Shown here piece after piece: positions 33,975 to 42,253 of a stretch of 64,000 bases of DNA (position 1 is its first letter; every line of letters starts with the position of its first letter). The stretch covers positions 97,577-161,576 of the forward strand of contig JAJDVI010000066.1 of the NCBI GenBank assembly GCA_022826195.1. Direction: 5' to 3'. The translations under genes and the position numbers were made by a program. Under the pieces are notes generated by a model. The model saw only the letters and a list, made by a program, of their open reading frames with translations. It had not been told where the DNA came from and did no database searches. The DNA comes from Acidobacteriota bacterium (GTDB lineage Bacteria; Acidobacteriota; Vicinamibacteria; Marinacidobacterales; Marinacidobacteraceae).

Positions 33975-34492
33975 TCGCGTTCCGGCACGCCGATCCCCGT
34001 TTCCCGTTCCTGCACGAGTCCGCCGGAACGACCGAAGGACGCTGGAACCGCGCCGGGGAACTCGCGCACTGCTTTGCGGACACGCCCGACGGGGCCTGGG
34101 CCGAGTTCCTCCGGCACGAGGAGATCACCGACGCGGAGGACATCCGCCACATCCGCCGGGCGCTCTGGGCCGCCGAGGTAGGCGATCCGCCACCGGCCCG
34201 GCCCGGGCTCGCCACCGAAACCCTGCTGGGTGGCCGGACCACCTGGGCGGCTTGTCAGCGAGAGGCGGAGGGTCTTCGAGGGGCCGGAGAGACTGGCCTG
34301 ACCGCTCCCTCCGCGGCCCTCATTCCGGGCGGCGCGCGCGGATTCCGGGTCGAGGGCGGCCAGCGCCCGGGTCCGCCGCGCGATGGCGTGACGATCGTGC
34401 TCTTCGGGTCCCGGCCCGACCTGATCGGCTGGCAAGCCGCCGCTGACGGCCGCCCCGACGCCGAGCTGTTACGCCGGGTCCGTCACTTCTGA
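33971..34492 (+). CDS. RES domain toxin (NAD-degrading type)
   Basis: A 173-residue RES protein that starts with GTG. The signature stretch EGRWNRAGELAHCFADTPDGAWAEFLRHEE contains the conserved Arg and Glu. Later residues (RPGLATETLLGGRTTWAACQREAE) lead to the C-terminal strands IVLFGSRPDLIGWQA. RES toxins of MbcT type destroy cellular NAD+ and stop growth. It is translationally coupled to the preceding antitoxin, the classic order for this family. Size is typical (about 150-230 residues). Confidence 0.85.
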   Translation: MIAFRHADPRFPFLHESAGTTEGRWNRAGELAHCFADTPDGAWAEFLRHEEITDAEDIRHIRRALWAAEVGDPPPARPGLATETLLGGRTTWAACQREAEGLRGAGETGLTAPSAALIPGGARGFRVEGGQRPGPPRDGVTIVLFGSRPDLIGWQAAADGRPDAELLRRVRHF

Positions 34493-34520
34493 CGCCGGCG
34501 CGGCGGATCCGGCCGCCGCC

Positions 34521-35135
34521 TCACAGCGATACTTCGACGGCGAGGTATCGGAAGCGGCGGCTGTTGGCCTCGGCTGCTCCCGGGAGCGGGGATCCGTAGT
34601 CCCGCCAAGCAAGCGCATAGGAGTGTTGGAGCCGGACGGGAGGTTTCTTCATTCCGGTCGCGGCGTGGCGTGCCCAGGCCAACGGCTCGTTGGCGGGGAG
34701 AGTGCGACCGTGGTGGAGCCTGAAGGCGGCGTCAATCGGGTCCTCCTTGATGGCCCCATTCCAGTAGTTGGGATCGTTCGTCAACGCGATCGTGAACCCT
34801 CCGCCCGCGCCTTCGACCCGCTCGATGTCTCTCACGAAGTGGTACCGATTGATGTCCTGGGCGCTCTGATTGGTGAGCGCGAATCGCTCGCCACCGACTT
34901 CGACTTCCAGCTTCTTCTTGAAGTACTTAAGCTCGATCGCCAGACGGGCCTCCGGGAGCCAGATGTCGAGGTACACCCTCTCATTGGGAACACGCGGGTA
35001 CTCCAGCCGGACATCGAGTCCCGTTTGCTCCCGGATCTCCCACCCCAGCGCGAACTGGAAATCGGCCTCGGAGTGGAACACGGGCCGCTTCTCGGCCAAG
35101 CCCTCAAGCAGTGCGTGGATGTCGAACGGCGTCAC
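34521..35135 (-). CDS. PD-(D/E)XK nuclease-like protein beside DUF4143 ATPase
   Basis: A 204-residue protein from GTG 35135, overlapping the ATPase stop by four bases. The core FHSEADFQFALGWEIREQTG, VYLDIWLPEARLAIELKYFKKK shows an Asp-(X)n-Glu-Leu-Lys arrangement typical of PD-(D/E)XK nuclease folds. FVRDIERVE and GFTIALTNDPNYW follow. The function is not known. The upstream ATPase has a C-terminal REVDLLIERDHRLHPVEFKK stretch of the same nuclease-like type, so the pair looks like a dedicated two-component unit, perhaps defensive. No database search could be made. Confidence 0.7.
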   Translation of the reverse strand: MTPFDIHALLEGLAEKRPVFHSEADFQFALGWEIREQTGLDVRLEYPRVPNERVYLDIWLPEARLAIELKYFKKKLEVEVGGERFALTNQSAQDINRYHFVRDIERVEGAGGGFTIALTNDPNYWNGAIKEDPIDAAFRLHHGRTLPANEPLAWARHAATGMKKPPVRLQHSYALAWRDYGSPLPGAAEANSRRFRYLAVEVSL

Positions 35136-36358
35136 AGATACCCCGCCGGGATCGCCGCCACGTCGTCGGCAAGCAGCACGTCGGTCTCCCGGAGACAGAC
35201 CACGGCCCCCGGCCCGCGCTCCCGGTCCAGCTTCCCGATTGCTTGGAAATGCGCCGCCGCGGACCGGCCGGGCGATGCGGTCTTCTTGAACTCGACCGGA
35301 TGGAGGCGGTGATCGCGTTCGATCAGCAGGTCCACTTCGCGCTGGTCGCGGTCCCGGTAGAACCAGAAATGCGCCTCCCGGCCGTGATGCCAGTAGCTCT
35401 TGAGGATCTCGGCGAACATCCAGGTCTCGAGAATCGCGCCGGACATCGCTCCCGCCTCCAGCGTTTCGGGTGAGGACCAGCGCGTGAGGTAGGCGCACAG
35501 TCCCGTGTCCAGGAAATAGAGCTTCGGTGTCTTGACGAGCCGTTTGGTGACGTTCGTGTGGTACGGCTGCAACAGATGGATCAGGCCGGAGGTCTCAAGG
35601 ACCGAGAGCCAGGTCTTCACGGTCTTCTGGTCCACTCCGACGTCGCGCGCCAAGTCCGCGTAGTTGAGGAGTTGACCGGTGCGGGCGGCGGCCGCGCGCA
35701 GCAGCCGGGTGAAGGCCGTTTCATCGCCCACCCGGGCGAGGTCGCGCACATCCCGCTGGACATACGTCTGGAGGTAGGAGCGGTAGAAGTCATCGCGCAG
35801 TTCGGCGCCCGCGAGGACGGCGCCCGGGAACGCACCGATCCAGATGCGGCGGTACAGATCCATCAGTCCGCCGACCTGCGTACCTGAGGCGCGAGCGTCC
35901 GCGATCCACTCCACGGTCGGAAGGAAGGGCGCGGCGCGGTCGGCCCGTCCGTCCGCTTCGGCCTGCGAGAAACCCAGGAGGTCCAGGATTGCCACGCGGC
36001 CGGCGAGCGTCTCCGAGACGCCCCGCATGAGATGGAACTTCTGCGAACCGGTCAGCCAGTACATGCCCGGACAGCGCGCACGGTCCACCTCCAGTTTGAG
36101 GTAGCTGAACAACTGCGGGGCGTACTGCACCTCGTCGATCGTTGCCGGGGGCGGATGAGCCTGGAGGAAGAGCGCCGGATCGTTCCGCGCGAGGTCCCGC
36201 TGGTCGAGATCGTCGAGCGACACATAGCGCCGGTCGCCAGAGCCGCAGTGCTCGAGCAGGGTCGTCTTGCCGACCTGACGCGGCCCGGTCAACAACAGGA
36301 CGGAAAACGCCCCGGAAACCCGCTCGATGGCGCTTGCCAGTGTTCGCTGCTTGTACAT
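35132..36358 (-). CDS. AAA_14/DUF4143 family ATPase
   Basis: A 408-residue ATPase. Walker A is LLLTGPRQVGKTTLLEH, Walker B is ATIDEVQYAPQLFSYLKLEVD, and WLTGSQKFHLMRGVSETLAGR is the sensor region. A winged-helix part (YADLARDVGVDQKTVKTWLSVLETSGLIHLLQPY) and a C-terminal DUF4143 nuclease-like fold (EVDLLIERDHRLHPVEFKKTA) complete it. Proteins of this class are abundant in bacteria and archaea, but their role is unresolved. It forms an operon with the small PD-(D/E)XK-like gene, and a perfect palindrome lies just before its start. Confidence 0.85.
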   Translation of the reverse strand: MYKQRTLASAIERVSGAFSVLLLTGPRQVGKTTLLEHCGSGDRRYVSLDDLDQRDLARNDPALFLQAHPPPATIDEVQYAPQLFSYLKLEVDRARCPGMYWLTGSQKFHLMRGVSETLAGRVAILDLLGFSQAEADGRADRAAPFLPTVEWIADARASGTQVGGLMDLYRRIWIGAFPGAVLAGAELRDDFYRSYLQTYVQRDVRDLARVGDETAFTRLLRAAAARTGQLLNYADLARDVGVDQKTVKTWLSVLETSGLIHLLQPYHTNVTKRLVKTPKLYFLDTGLCAYLTRWSSPETLEAGAMSGAILETWMFAEILKSYWHHGREAHFWFYRDRDQREVDLLIERDHRLHPVEFKKTASPGRSAAAHFQAIGKLDRERGPGAVVCLRETDVLLADDVAAIPAGYL

Positions 36359-36370
36359 CGTGTTCGGCAG

Positions 36371-36391
36371 ATATGGAGAGTCACTCCATAT
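36371..36391. promoter_or_regulatory. Perfect palindromic operator candidate of the DUF4143 operon
   Basis: ATATGGAG (36371-36378) and CTCCATAT (36384-36391) flank a 5-bp centre, AGTCA. The site ends 13 bp before the ATPase start on the minus strand, in AT-rich DNA. The winged-helix part of the ATPase itself could bind it, but this is not shown. Confidence 0.6.
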
Positions 36392-36438
36392 TAGCCGATG
36401 CCGAGCCTGCGCCGAAGCGCGTGTCCGGTCGCGGTTTG

Positions 36439-37296
36439 CTACCGAACGCGTCGAACCGGATTCTCCAGCCGTCCGATCGCCTCCACCTCCGCCCCCACGG
36501 TGTCGCCGTCCTCGATGACCATCGCCCCCGGCGTCCCGGTCAGCAGGATGTCGCCCGCCTTCCAGGTCATGTCTTCCGAGAAGAAGGAGATCAGCTTCTC
36601 CGGCGGGTGGGTCATCGCCTCCACGAGGGCGCTCCGGGCCCGCTCTCCGTTCAACAGGGTCGACGTCCGGACCGCCGGGAGCGATTCGCGCGTCGCGACC
36701 TCGTCGGGGGTGACGAGGCAGGGGCCGAGGCTCAGGAAGGTGTCGAAGCTCTTCGCGCGGGTCAGGAACCGCGGGTTCTGACGGAGGATGTCCTCGGCGG
36801 TCATGTCCACCGCCAGCGTGAAGGCGCCGACCGCCGACCACGCGTCTTCCGGCGCGATGTCCTGCCCCGACCGGCCCAGCACGATCACCAGTTCGCCCTC
36901 CCCGGTGACCCGCTGCGACGCCCGAGGCAGGCGCACCGTGGCGCCCGGGCCGACGATGGACGCGTTCGGCCGCATGAAGCCAACCGGCGTCGCCGTGGTC
37001 TTCGCGTCGAGGTCGGCGGCGTGGGCGCGGTAGTTGAGTCCGATGCACCAGATCTTGGGGGGACGCACCAGCGGAGCCAGCAGGTCCGCGTCCTCCAGCC
37101 GGAGCCCGCCGGAGGCGTCCGTCTCTGCGGCGGCCGCGGCAAGCGCCGGGAGACGGCCGCACTGGACGACCTCGTCGAGGTCGCCCGGCTCGGCCGGGGC
37201 GAGTTCGGGGGCCAGTTCGCGAAGGGGGATCAGGCGGTCTCCGATCAGGACTCCCGCATCCGCTCCGGAGGGAGTGGCATATCGGTAGAGGCGCAT
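36439..37296 (-). CDS. Fumarylacetoacetate hydrolase (FAH) family protein
   Basis: A 285-residue FAH-fold enzyme. Landmarks are KIWCIGLNYRAHAADLDAKTTATPVGFMRPNASIVGPGATVRLP and GEGELVIVLGRSGQDIAPEDAWSAVGAFTLAVDMTAED. The metal-binding Glu of the GEGELVIVLG motif is present. The protein ends in ILLTGTPGAMVIEDGDTVGAEVEAIGRLENPV. The family hydrolyses or hydrates diketo- and oxo-acids. The substrate is unknown. The gene is divergent from larA, with both starts 22 bp apart, so a shared promoter and related sugar-acid or hydroxy-acid metabolism are plausible. Confidence 0.88.
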   Translation of the reverse strand: MRLYRYATPSGADAGVLIGDRLIPLRELAPELAPAEPGDLDEVVQCGRLPALAAAAAETDASGGLRLEDADLLAPLVRPPKIWCIGLNYRAHAADLDAKTTATPVGFMRPNASIVGPGATVRLPRASQRVTGEGELVIVLGRSGQDIAPEDAWSAVGAFTLAVDMTAEDILRQNPRFLTRAKSFDTFLSLGPCLVTPDEVATRESLPAVRTSTLLNGERARSALVEAMTHPPEKLISFFSEDMTWKAGDILLTGTPGAMVIEDGDTVGAEVEAIGRLENPVRRVR

Positions 37297-37301
37297 CCGG
37301 C

Positions 37302-37308
37302 GAGAATA
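37302..37308. promoter_or_regulatory. Shared bidirectional -10 of FAH and larA
   Basis: TATTCT on the minus strand (37303-37308) lies 6 nt before the FAH start, and GAGAAT on the plus strand (37302-37307) lies 11 nt before the larA start. One 7-bp element may serve both. Confidence 0.4.
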
Positions 37309-37318
37309 CGCGGAAGCC

Positions 37319-38587
37319 GTGCGGATCCCACTCGACTACGGAGAGACCGGCCTCGACCTCGTTCTCCCCGCGGACGCCGAGGAGAGAACGACCGTCATCC
37401 GTCCCCGCTTCCCGCCCCCGGTTCCCTCCGCGGAGGCAGCGGTCCGCCGGGCGCTCCGGGCGCCGGACGCCGGCCCGCCGCTCGCGGAGCGCGTCCCCGC
37501 GGGCGCCACGGTGGCCATCTCGGTGTGCGATCCCACCCGGGCGCAGCCGCGGGCGCCGATGCTGCGCGCCATCCTCGAAGAGATCCCGACGCCTCCCGAA
37601 CGCGTGACGCTGCTGGTTGCCACCGGGACCCACCGGCCCGCGACGCCGGCCGAACTCGAGGCCATGTTCGGCAGCGAACTGCTCTCGGCCTGCGAGGTCG
37701 TGAACCACCGCTGCCGGGACGCCTCCGAACTCGTCCGGCTTCCGGACACCGAAGCCGGCGTTCCGGTGCTGCTCAACCGCCGCTTCCTCGAAGCCGACGT
37801 CCGGATCACCACCGGCTTCGTCGAGCCGCACTTCTTCGCCGGCTTCTCGGGCGGGCCGAAGATGGTGGCGCCGGGACTCGCCGGGATGGAGACCATCCTG
37901 GTGCTGCACGACGACCGGCGGATCGGGCACCCGAGCGCGGTCTTCGGCATCACCGAGGGCAATCCCGTCCACGACGACGTCCGGGCGATCGCGCGCCAGG
38001 TCGGCGTGGACTTCGGGCTCGACGTGCTGCTCGACGGAGACAAGCGGATCACCGGGGTGTTCGGCGGCGACCTGCTCGACGAGCACGCCCGGGCGTGCGT
38101 CCGTTCCCACGAGGAAGCGATGTGTCCGGTGGATCAGCCTTTCGAGGTCGTGGTGGCCACGAACTCCGGATACCCGCTCGACCAGAATCTCTACCAGGCC
38201 GTGAAGGGGATGTCGGCCGCGGAACGGATCGTCGAGACCGGCGGGACGATCTTCTGCGCCGCCGAGTGCCGGGACGGCATCCCCGACGAGGGCGCTTATG
38301 CCCGGGCGCTGCGGGCGGGCGGCACCCTGGCCGAGGTGCGCGCGGCGCTCGCCTCGGCCTTGGTCCGCCGTCCGGACGACTGGCAGATCCAGGTCCACTG
38401 CCGGATCCTGGAGCGCGCGAGCGTCGGGCTCCATTCGTCGCTCCCGGAGGACACCGTGCGCGGCGCGCACCTGGAGCCGGTTCCCGATCTGTCGCTCGCC
38501 TGCCGGGAGGCGCTCGAGGCGGCGGGGGAGGGGGCGCGGCTCGCCGTGCTCCCGCACGGGCCCATCACGATCCCCTATCTCGGCTGA
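37319..38587 (+). CDS. larA: LarA-family nickel-pincer enzyme (lactate racemase homologue)
   Basis: A 422-residue protein that starts with GTG. The residues known from L. plantarum LarA are all visible at nearly the same numbers. They are Asp71 and Arg74 in CDPTR, His105 in ATGTHRP, His171 in EPHFFAGFSGG, Lys181 in GPKMVAPG and His197 in LVLHDDR. In LarA the Lys carries the nickel-pincer cofactor and His200 binds nickel. The reaction is racemisation or epimerisation of a 2-hydroxy acid; lactate is only one option in this large family. LarC at 16770 would supply the cofactor. The 32-bp repeat array begins 39 bp after the stop. Confidence 0.9.
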   Translation: MRIPLDYGETGLDLVLPADAEERTTVIRPRFPPPVPSAEAAVRRALRAPDAGPPLAERVPAGATVAISVCDPTRAQPRAPMLRAILEEIPTPPERVTLLVATGTHRPATPAELEAMFGSELLSACEVVNHRCRDASELVRLPDTEAGVPVLLNRRFLEADVRITTGFVEPHFFAGFSGGPKMVAPGLAGMETILVLHDDRRIGHPSAVFGITEGNPVHDDVRAIARQVGVDFGLDVLLDGDKRITGVFGGDLLDEHARACVRSHEEAMCPVDQPFEVVVATNSGYPLDQNLYQAVKGMSAAERIVETGGTIFCAAECRDGIPDEGAYARALRAGGTLAEVRAALASALVRRPDDWQIQVHCRILERASVGLHSSLPEDTVRGAHLEPVPDLSLACREALEAAGEGARLAVLPHGPITIPYLG

Positions 38588-38625
38588 CGGGGCGCTATTT
38601 CTCCGCGAGCGCTTCGTTTCCGAGA

Positions 38626-38937
38626 CTGCGATATCGACCGCAGCGCGGTCTCACCGGCGTCGATATCGACCCCGGTTCGGCGCCACCGGCGTCGATATCG
38701 ATCCCGGTTCGGAGTCACCGGCGTCGATACCGATCCCGGTTCGGAGTCACCGGCGTCGATATCGACCCCGGTTCGGCGCCACCGGCGTCGATACCGACCC
38801 CGGTTCGGAGTCACCGGCGTCGATACCGACCCCGGTTCGGGGTCACCGGCGTCGATATCGACCCCAGTGCGGGGTCACCGGCGTCGATACCGACCCCGGT
38901 TCGGCGCCACCGGCGTCGATATCGACCCTGGCTCGGA
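38626..38937. repeat. Tandem array of 32-bp units with palindromic core
   Basis: About 9.75 units of 32 bp. Eight full units start at 38658, 38690, 38722, 38754, 38786, 38818, 38850 and 38882, with a degenerate unit at 38626 and a partial one at 38914. A typical unit begins CGTCGATATCGACCCCGG and ends GTCACCGG or GCCACCGG. Four full units keep GATATC and four have GATACC. The centre GTCGATATCGAC is a 12-bp perfect palindrome. The period is not a multiple of three, so the reading frame rotates. It lies between larA and the acylase gene and forms the acylase 3' end. Confidence 0.97.
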
Positions 38938-41327
38938 CCTTCGTCTGCCTGATCCGGAACCAGCGTCAGGGTCCACTCCGTCGGGCCCGCCAGGAAGGGA
39001 GTCGCCCGGCCCTCCTCCCAGTCCCGGTGGCCCGAGAGGTAGTACGGCATTCCCGGGTGTCCCGACTGTCCTCCCGGCATGTGGAGGATTCCCGTCTCCT
39101 CCCGTCCCGGCGCTACCACGAAGCGGTTCGACGGCCCGTGGTCCCCCACCTGTTTCCGGGGCAGCCCCTCGTCCCCGGGAAGGCTCCGGGGCGAAGCGTC
39201 GAGGAACGGCGAGAGGAGGCGGGAGAGCGGCGGAGGAAGCCCCGGACTCAGCGGGTGCCGGATGTGGACGACGTTCTCGGCGCCCCAAGTGTGCTCCGCG
39301 AGCGGCCCGCCAGCGCGCCCCCGCTCCGCCGCCGCGAGCACCGCCTGCCGGAGCGCGTCGCTCCAGTCCGCCGCGCCCGGCGGCACGAAGTGCGCGGGCG
39401 CTTCCCGCGCCAGCCGGAGCAGCGGCCCGGGCCACTGATTGGCGACCGCCGGGGAGAAGCCGGTCAGCCGATCGGCCGCGGGCGCGGTGAGCGCGCCGTA
39501 CACGCGGCCGAAGAGCTGGAGGCGCGCGTTCCGCACCAGCGGGTAGGCGGCGCTGTCCACGCTCGCCCGGCCCGTCCAGCCTTCCTCGAGGACCCGCCGG
39601 GCTTCCACCGCCAGCGGCTCGCGCGCGCCCTCCAGGGCCTCGAGGAACAACGCGCGCCACACCGCCAGCTCGTCGGCGCGGTCCTCCAGTTGGATGTCCA
39701 GCATCGACGCCTCGTCGGCGGCTTCCACCGCGCGGAGCCGGTCGCGGATGAGGCGCGCCCGCTCGCCGTGGTCGTAGCTGCCGCCCCGCCCGATCCGGTC
39801 GAGGAACGCGCCGTCCACCAGCCGGTTGTTCGCCGTCCAGAGGAGCCCCGCATCGGGGTCCCGGATCACTGGGATCTCCGCGGGCTCCAGGTAGCCGTCC
39901 CAGCTCCGCGCCCCGTCCGCCCAGGACTCCGGAGTCCTTCCGTCGAATCCGCGGCGCCACGGGATCGGCCCGGCGATCGTCCAGCCGATCGAGCCCTCCC
40001 GATCCACGGCGACCAGGTTCTGGGGGGGCATCCCGCTGCCCCAGCCGGCCCGGAACACCTCTTCGATGTTCGATGCCTCTCCGAGTCCCAGGTACGCGGT
40101 CCGGTGGCCCTCGGGGTCGTGCGCGATCCAGCGGATCGCGAGCGGACGACCCCAGCGCCCGGTGACCGGACCCCAGATCGTTTCGCGGACCTCCACGGTC
40201 TCCGAAGGAGCCCCGGCCACCGGAATCTCCTCCTCGAACACCTCCATCCGCCGCCAGCCGTCCGGGGTGCGGTAACGGAGCGGGTCGGCGGGATCGATCT
40301 CCAGCTCCACGAGGTCGGTCCAGTCCCCGCCCGAGTTCGTGAATCCCCACGCCACCCTCCCGTTGCTCCCCGCGATCACCGCGGGAACACCCGGCAGGGT
40401 CAGTCCCCGGAGGCGCAGGTCGCCGACGTGCAGCTCGGCGCGGTACCAGATGTTCGGGACCCGGAGCGGCAGGTGCATGTCGCTCGCCATCAGCGCCACC
40501 CCGCCCGCCGTGCGCCCGGGCGCCACCGCCCAGGAGTTGCTCCCGGAGACGGGAGGAGGTGGGCGCGGTGGACCGGGGCCGCCCGGCCGGACGCCGGCGA
40601 AGGCCGCGGGCCCCGGAATCTCGGGGACCGCGAACGCCTCGCCCTGCAGCGGGGCGTCCCGGTCGGTCCCCGGCGGATTCAGGAACGCCGCGAGTTCGGG
40701 CGGCAGCGCCGCCTCGAGGGCTGCGGTCCTCGCCTCGTGGGCCCCCTCCTCGTCGTTCAGGACCAGATACATCGCCACGACCGTGAGGAGGGAATCGGCG
40801 ACCCGCCAGGGCGCCGGGTCCTGCCCGAGCAGCAGGTACTCGAACGGTGGCGCCGACAGATCGGCGAGACCGGCGGCGATCCCGTCCCGGTACGCCTCGA
40901 AGGTCCGCCACGCATCGGCGGGCAGCGCCCGGGCGGCCCGTTCGGTCCGGGTCCGCATGCGGTGGAGACGCGCCTCCCGGTCCACCCCGACGGCCGCCCC
41001 TCCCACCAGTTCGGCCAGTTCCCCCGCCGGCTGCCGCCGCTGCAGGTCCATCTGGAAGAACCGTTCCTGCGCGTGGAGATAGCCGAGCGTCCGCAGCGCG
41101 TCGCGCATCGTCTCCGCCCGGATGCGAGGGATCCCCAGCCGGTCCCGCTCCACCGCGACCGGGGCCGAGAGCCCCGGCAGCGTCACGGCGCCGCTCAGCA
41201 CCGGCCGGCTGGCGCGCAGCCGGCCCTGGACGTACAGGCCGGCCGCCAGTGTCACGCCCAGCGCGGCGGCCAGGACACCCGCCGCGGCGAGCGCGATCCG
41301 GCGTCTTTTGGTCGTGGGTCCGGGCAT
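38811..41327 (-). CDS. Penicillin acylase family N-terminal nucleophile hydrolase
   Basis: An 838-residue precursor. An N-terminal membrane/signal segment (RIALAAAGVLAAALGVTLAAGLYV) is followed by the alpha chain (GYLHAQERFFQMDLQRRQPAGELAELVG). The autocatalytic junction is VSGSNSWAV, whose Ser (GSNSW) becomes the N-terminal nucleophile of the beta chain. GVTLPGVPAVIAGSNGRVAWGFTNSG-type blocks and PGMPYYLSGHRDWEEG complete it. Such enzymes cleave amide bonds of N-acyl compounds, including penicillins and acyl-homoserine lactones. The last 42 residues come from the 32-bp repeat array and are Arg-rich. GAGAAT lies 9 nt before the ATG. Confidence 0.88.
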   Translation of the reverse strand: MPGPTTKRRRIALAAAGVLAAALGVTLAAGLYVQGRLRASRPVLSGAVTLPGLSAPVAVERDRLGIPRIRAETMRDALRTLGYLHAQERFFQMDLQRRQPAGELAELVGGAAVGVDREARLHRMRTRTERAARALPADAWRTFEAYRDGIAAGLADLSAPPFEYLLLGQDPAPWRVADSLLTVVAMYLVLNDEEGAHEARTAALEAALPPELAAFLNPPGTDRDAPLQGEAFAVPEIPGPAAFAGVRPGGPGPPRPPPPVSGSNSWAVAPGRTAGGVALMASDMHLPLRVPNIWYRAELHVGDLRLRGLTLPGVPAVIAGSNGRVAWGFTNSGGDWTDLVELEIDPADPLRYRTPDGWRRMEVFEEEIPVAGAPSETVEVRETIWGPVTGRWGRPLAIRWIAHDPEGHRTAYLGLGEASNIEEVFRAGWGSGMPPQNLVAVDREGSIGWTIAGPIPWRRGFDGRTPESWADGARSWDGYLEPAEIPVIRDPDAGLLWTANNRLVDGAFLDRIGRGGSYDHGERARLIRDRLRAVEAADEASMLDIQLEDRADELAVWRALFLEALEGAREPLAVEARRVLEEGWTGRASVDSAAYPLVRNARLQLFGRVYGALTAPAADRLTGFSPAVANQWPGPLLRLAREAPAHFVPPGAADWSDALRQAVLAAAERGRAGGPLAEHTWGAENVVHIRHPLSPGLPPPLSRLLSPFLDASPRSLPGDEGLPRKQVGDHGPSNRFVVAPGREETGILHMPGGQSGHPGMPYYLSGHRDWEEGRATPFLAGPTEWTLTLVPDQADEGPSQGRYRRRWRRTGVGIDAGDPALGSISTPVTPNRGRYRRR

Positions 41328-41335
41328 GCCGTGGG

Positions 41336-41342
41336 TATTCTC
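41336..41342. promoter_or_regulatory. Shared bidirectional -10 of acylase and DUF481 genes
   Basis: TATTCT on the plus strand (41336-41341) lies 10 nt before the DUF481 start, and GAGAAT on the minus strand (41337-41342) lies 9 nt before the acylase start. The layout matches the FAH/larA pair. Confidence 0.4.
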
Positions 41343-41351
41343 CCGGCGCTC

Positions 41352-42251
41352 ATGCGAACCCGCGCCGGACGCCACCGAATTCTGCGCCTGGTCCTCGCGT
41401 TTCCGCTTGTCGGGGCCGTACCCCCGGCGCTCGCCCAGACCGCGGACGCTCCCGCGCGGGACCGCTGGACCGGCCAGGCCAACCTGAACCTCGCGGGTTC
41501 CTACGGGAACGCCGGCTCGGGTTCGCTCGGGGTGAGCGCGGCGGCGGCGCGGCAGACCGGCTGGCTGCGCGTGGCGCTCGAGGGCGGCCTCCTCCGGACC
41601 AGCACCGACACCGTGACCCGAGAGGCCTTCGGCACCCCGGACGCCTTTTCGGTACAGCGGACGGTGGAGAGCCAGACCTCGGCGGACCGCACCCACCTTC
41701 GCGCGCGCTTTTCGGAGCCGTCCCCCGAAGACGGGGACACGAGTCCCCGGTTCTTCGCCGCTGCCGGCTGGGAACGGGACGCCCCGGCGGGGGTGCGTTC
41801 CCGTTTCGACCTGACCGTCGGGATGGGCACCGCCTGGGGCCGCACCCGGGCCGGAGGGCGGCGTCCCTTCGAGACCAGTCTGGGGCTGTCCGCAATTCAC
41901 CAGAGCGACGAGGTCGCCGATCCCGGCGTGGAGACGGCGTCCCTCGGCCTGCGGTTCGACGTGCGCGCCCAGACCCGCTACCGCACCGCCGACCTCACGC
42001 TGGTCTCCGCCTCGACCTGGAACCTGCGGAACACCGACGACCTCCGGCTGGACGTCACCGGTTCGGCGTCGCTGCCGCTGTCGGAGCGGCTCGCCTTCCG
42101 CACCAGCGTGCAGACGCTGTTCGATTCGCGTCCCTCGCTGGAGCGGCTGAGCCTCTTCCCGGTTCCCGGACAGCCTGCCTTGGGCACCGTGGTCGCACCC
42201 CGGCGGGGGATCGACCTCATCATCCTCGCGGCCCTGGTGATCCGGTTCTAG
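41352..42251 (+). CDS. DUF481-like outer-membrane protein
   Basis: A 299-residue protein with a signal peptide (RLVLAFPLVGAVPPALAQT). The mature part starts WTGQANLNLAGSYGNAGSGSLGVSAAAARQTGWLRVALEGG and continues with repeated amphipathic strands that end in ILAALVIRF, with a terminal Phe as in many outer-membrane barrels. The pattern fits DUF481 / YdiY-type barrels, sometimes called salt-induced outer-membrane proteins. The function is unknown. It shares an upstream region of 24 bp with the divergent acylase gene and is followed immediately by the S51-like gene. Confidence 0.72.
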   Translation: MRTRAGRHRILRLVLAFPLVGAVPPALAQTADAPARDRWTGQANLNLAGSYGNAGSGSLGVSAAAARQTGWLRVALEGGLLRTSTDTVTREAFGTPDAFSVQRTVESQTSADRTHLRARFSEPSPEDGDTSPRFFAAAGWERDAPAGVRSRFDLTVGMGTAWGRTRAGGRRPFETSLGLSAIHQSDEVADPGVETASLGLRFDVRAQTRYRTADLTLVSASTWNLRNTDDLRLDVTGSASLPLSERLAFRTSVQTLFDSRPSLERLSLFPVPGQPALGTVVAPRRGIDLIILAALVIRF

Positions 42252-42253
42252 AA

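Noticed and set aside
38575-38814. Small minus-strand frame through the 32-bp repeats
   Set aside because: Its sequence is only translated repeats and it has no independent support.
38626-38937. CRISPR array
   Set aside because: Units are contiguous and 32 bp long with no unique spacers and no cas genes nearby.
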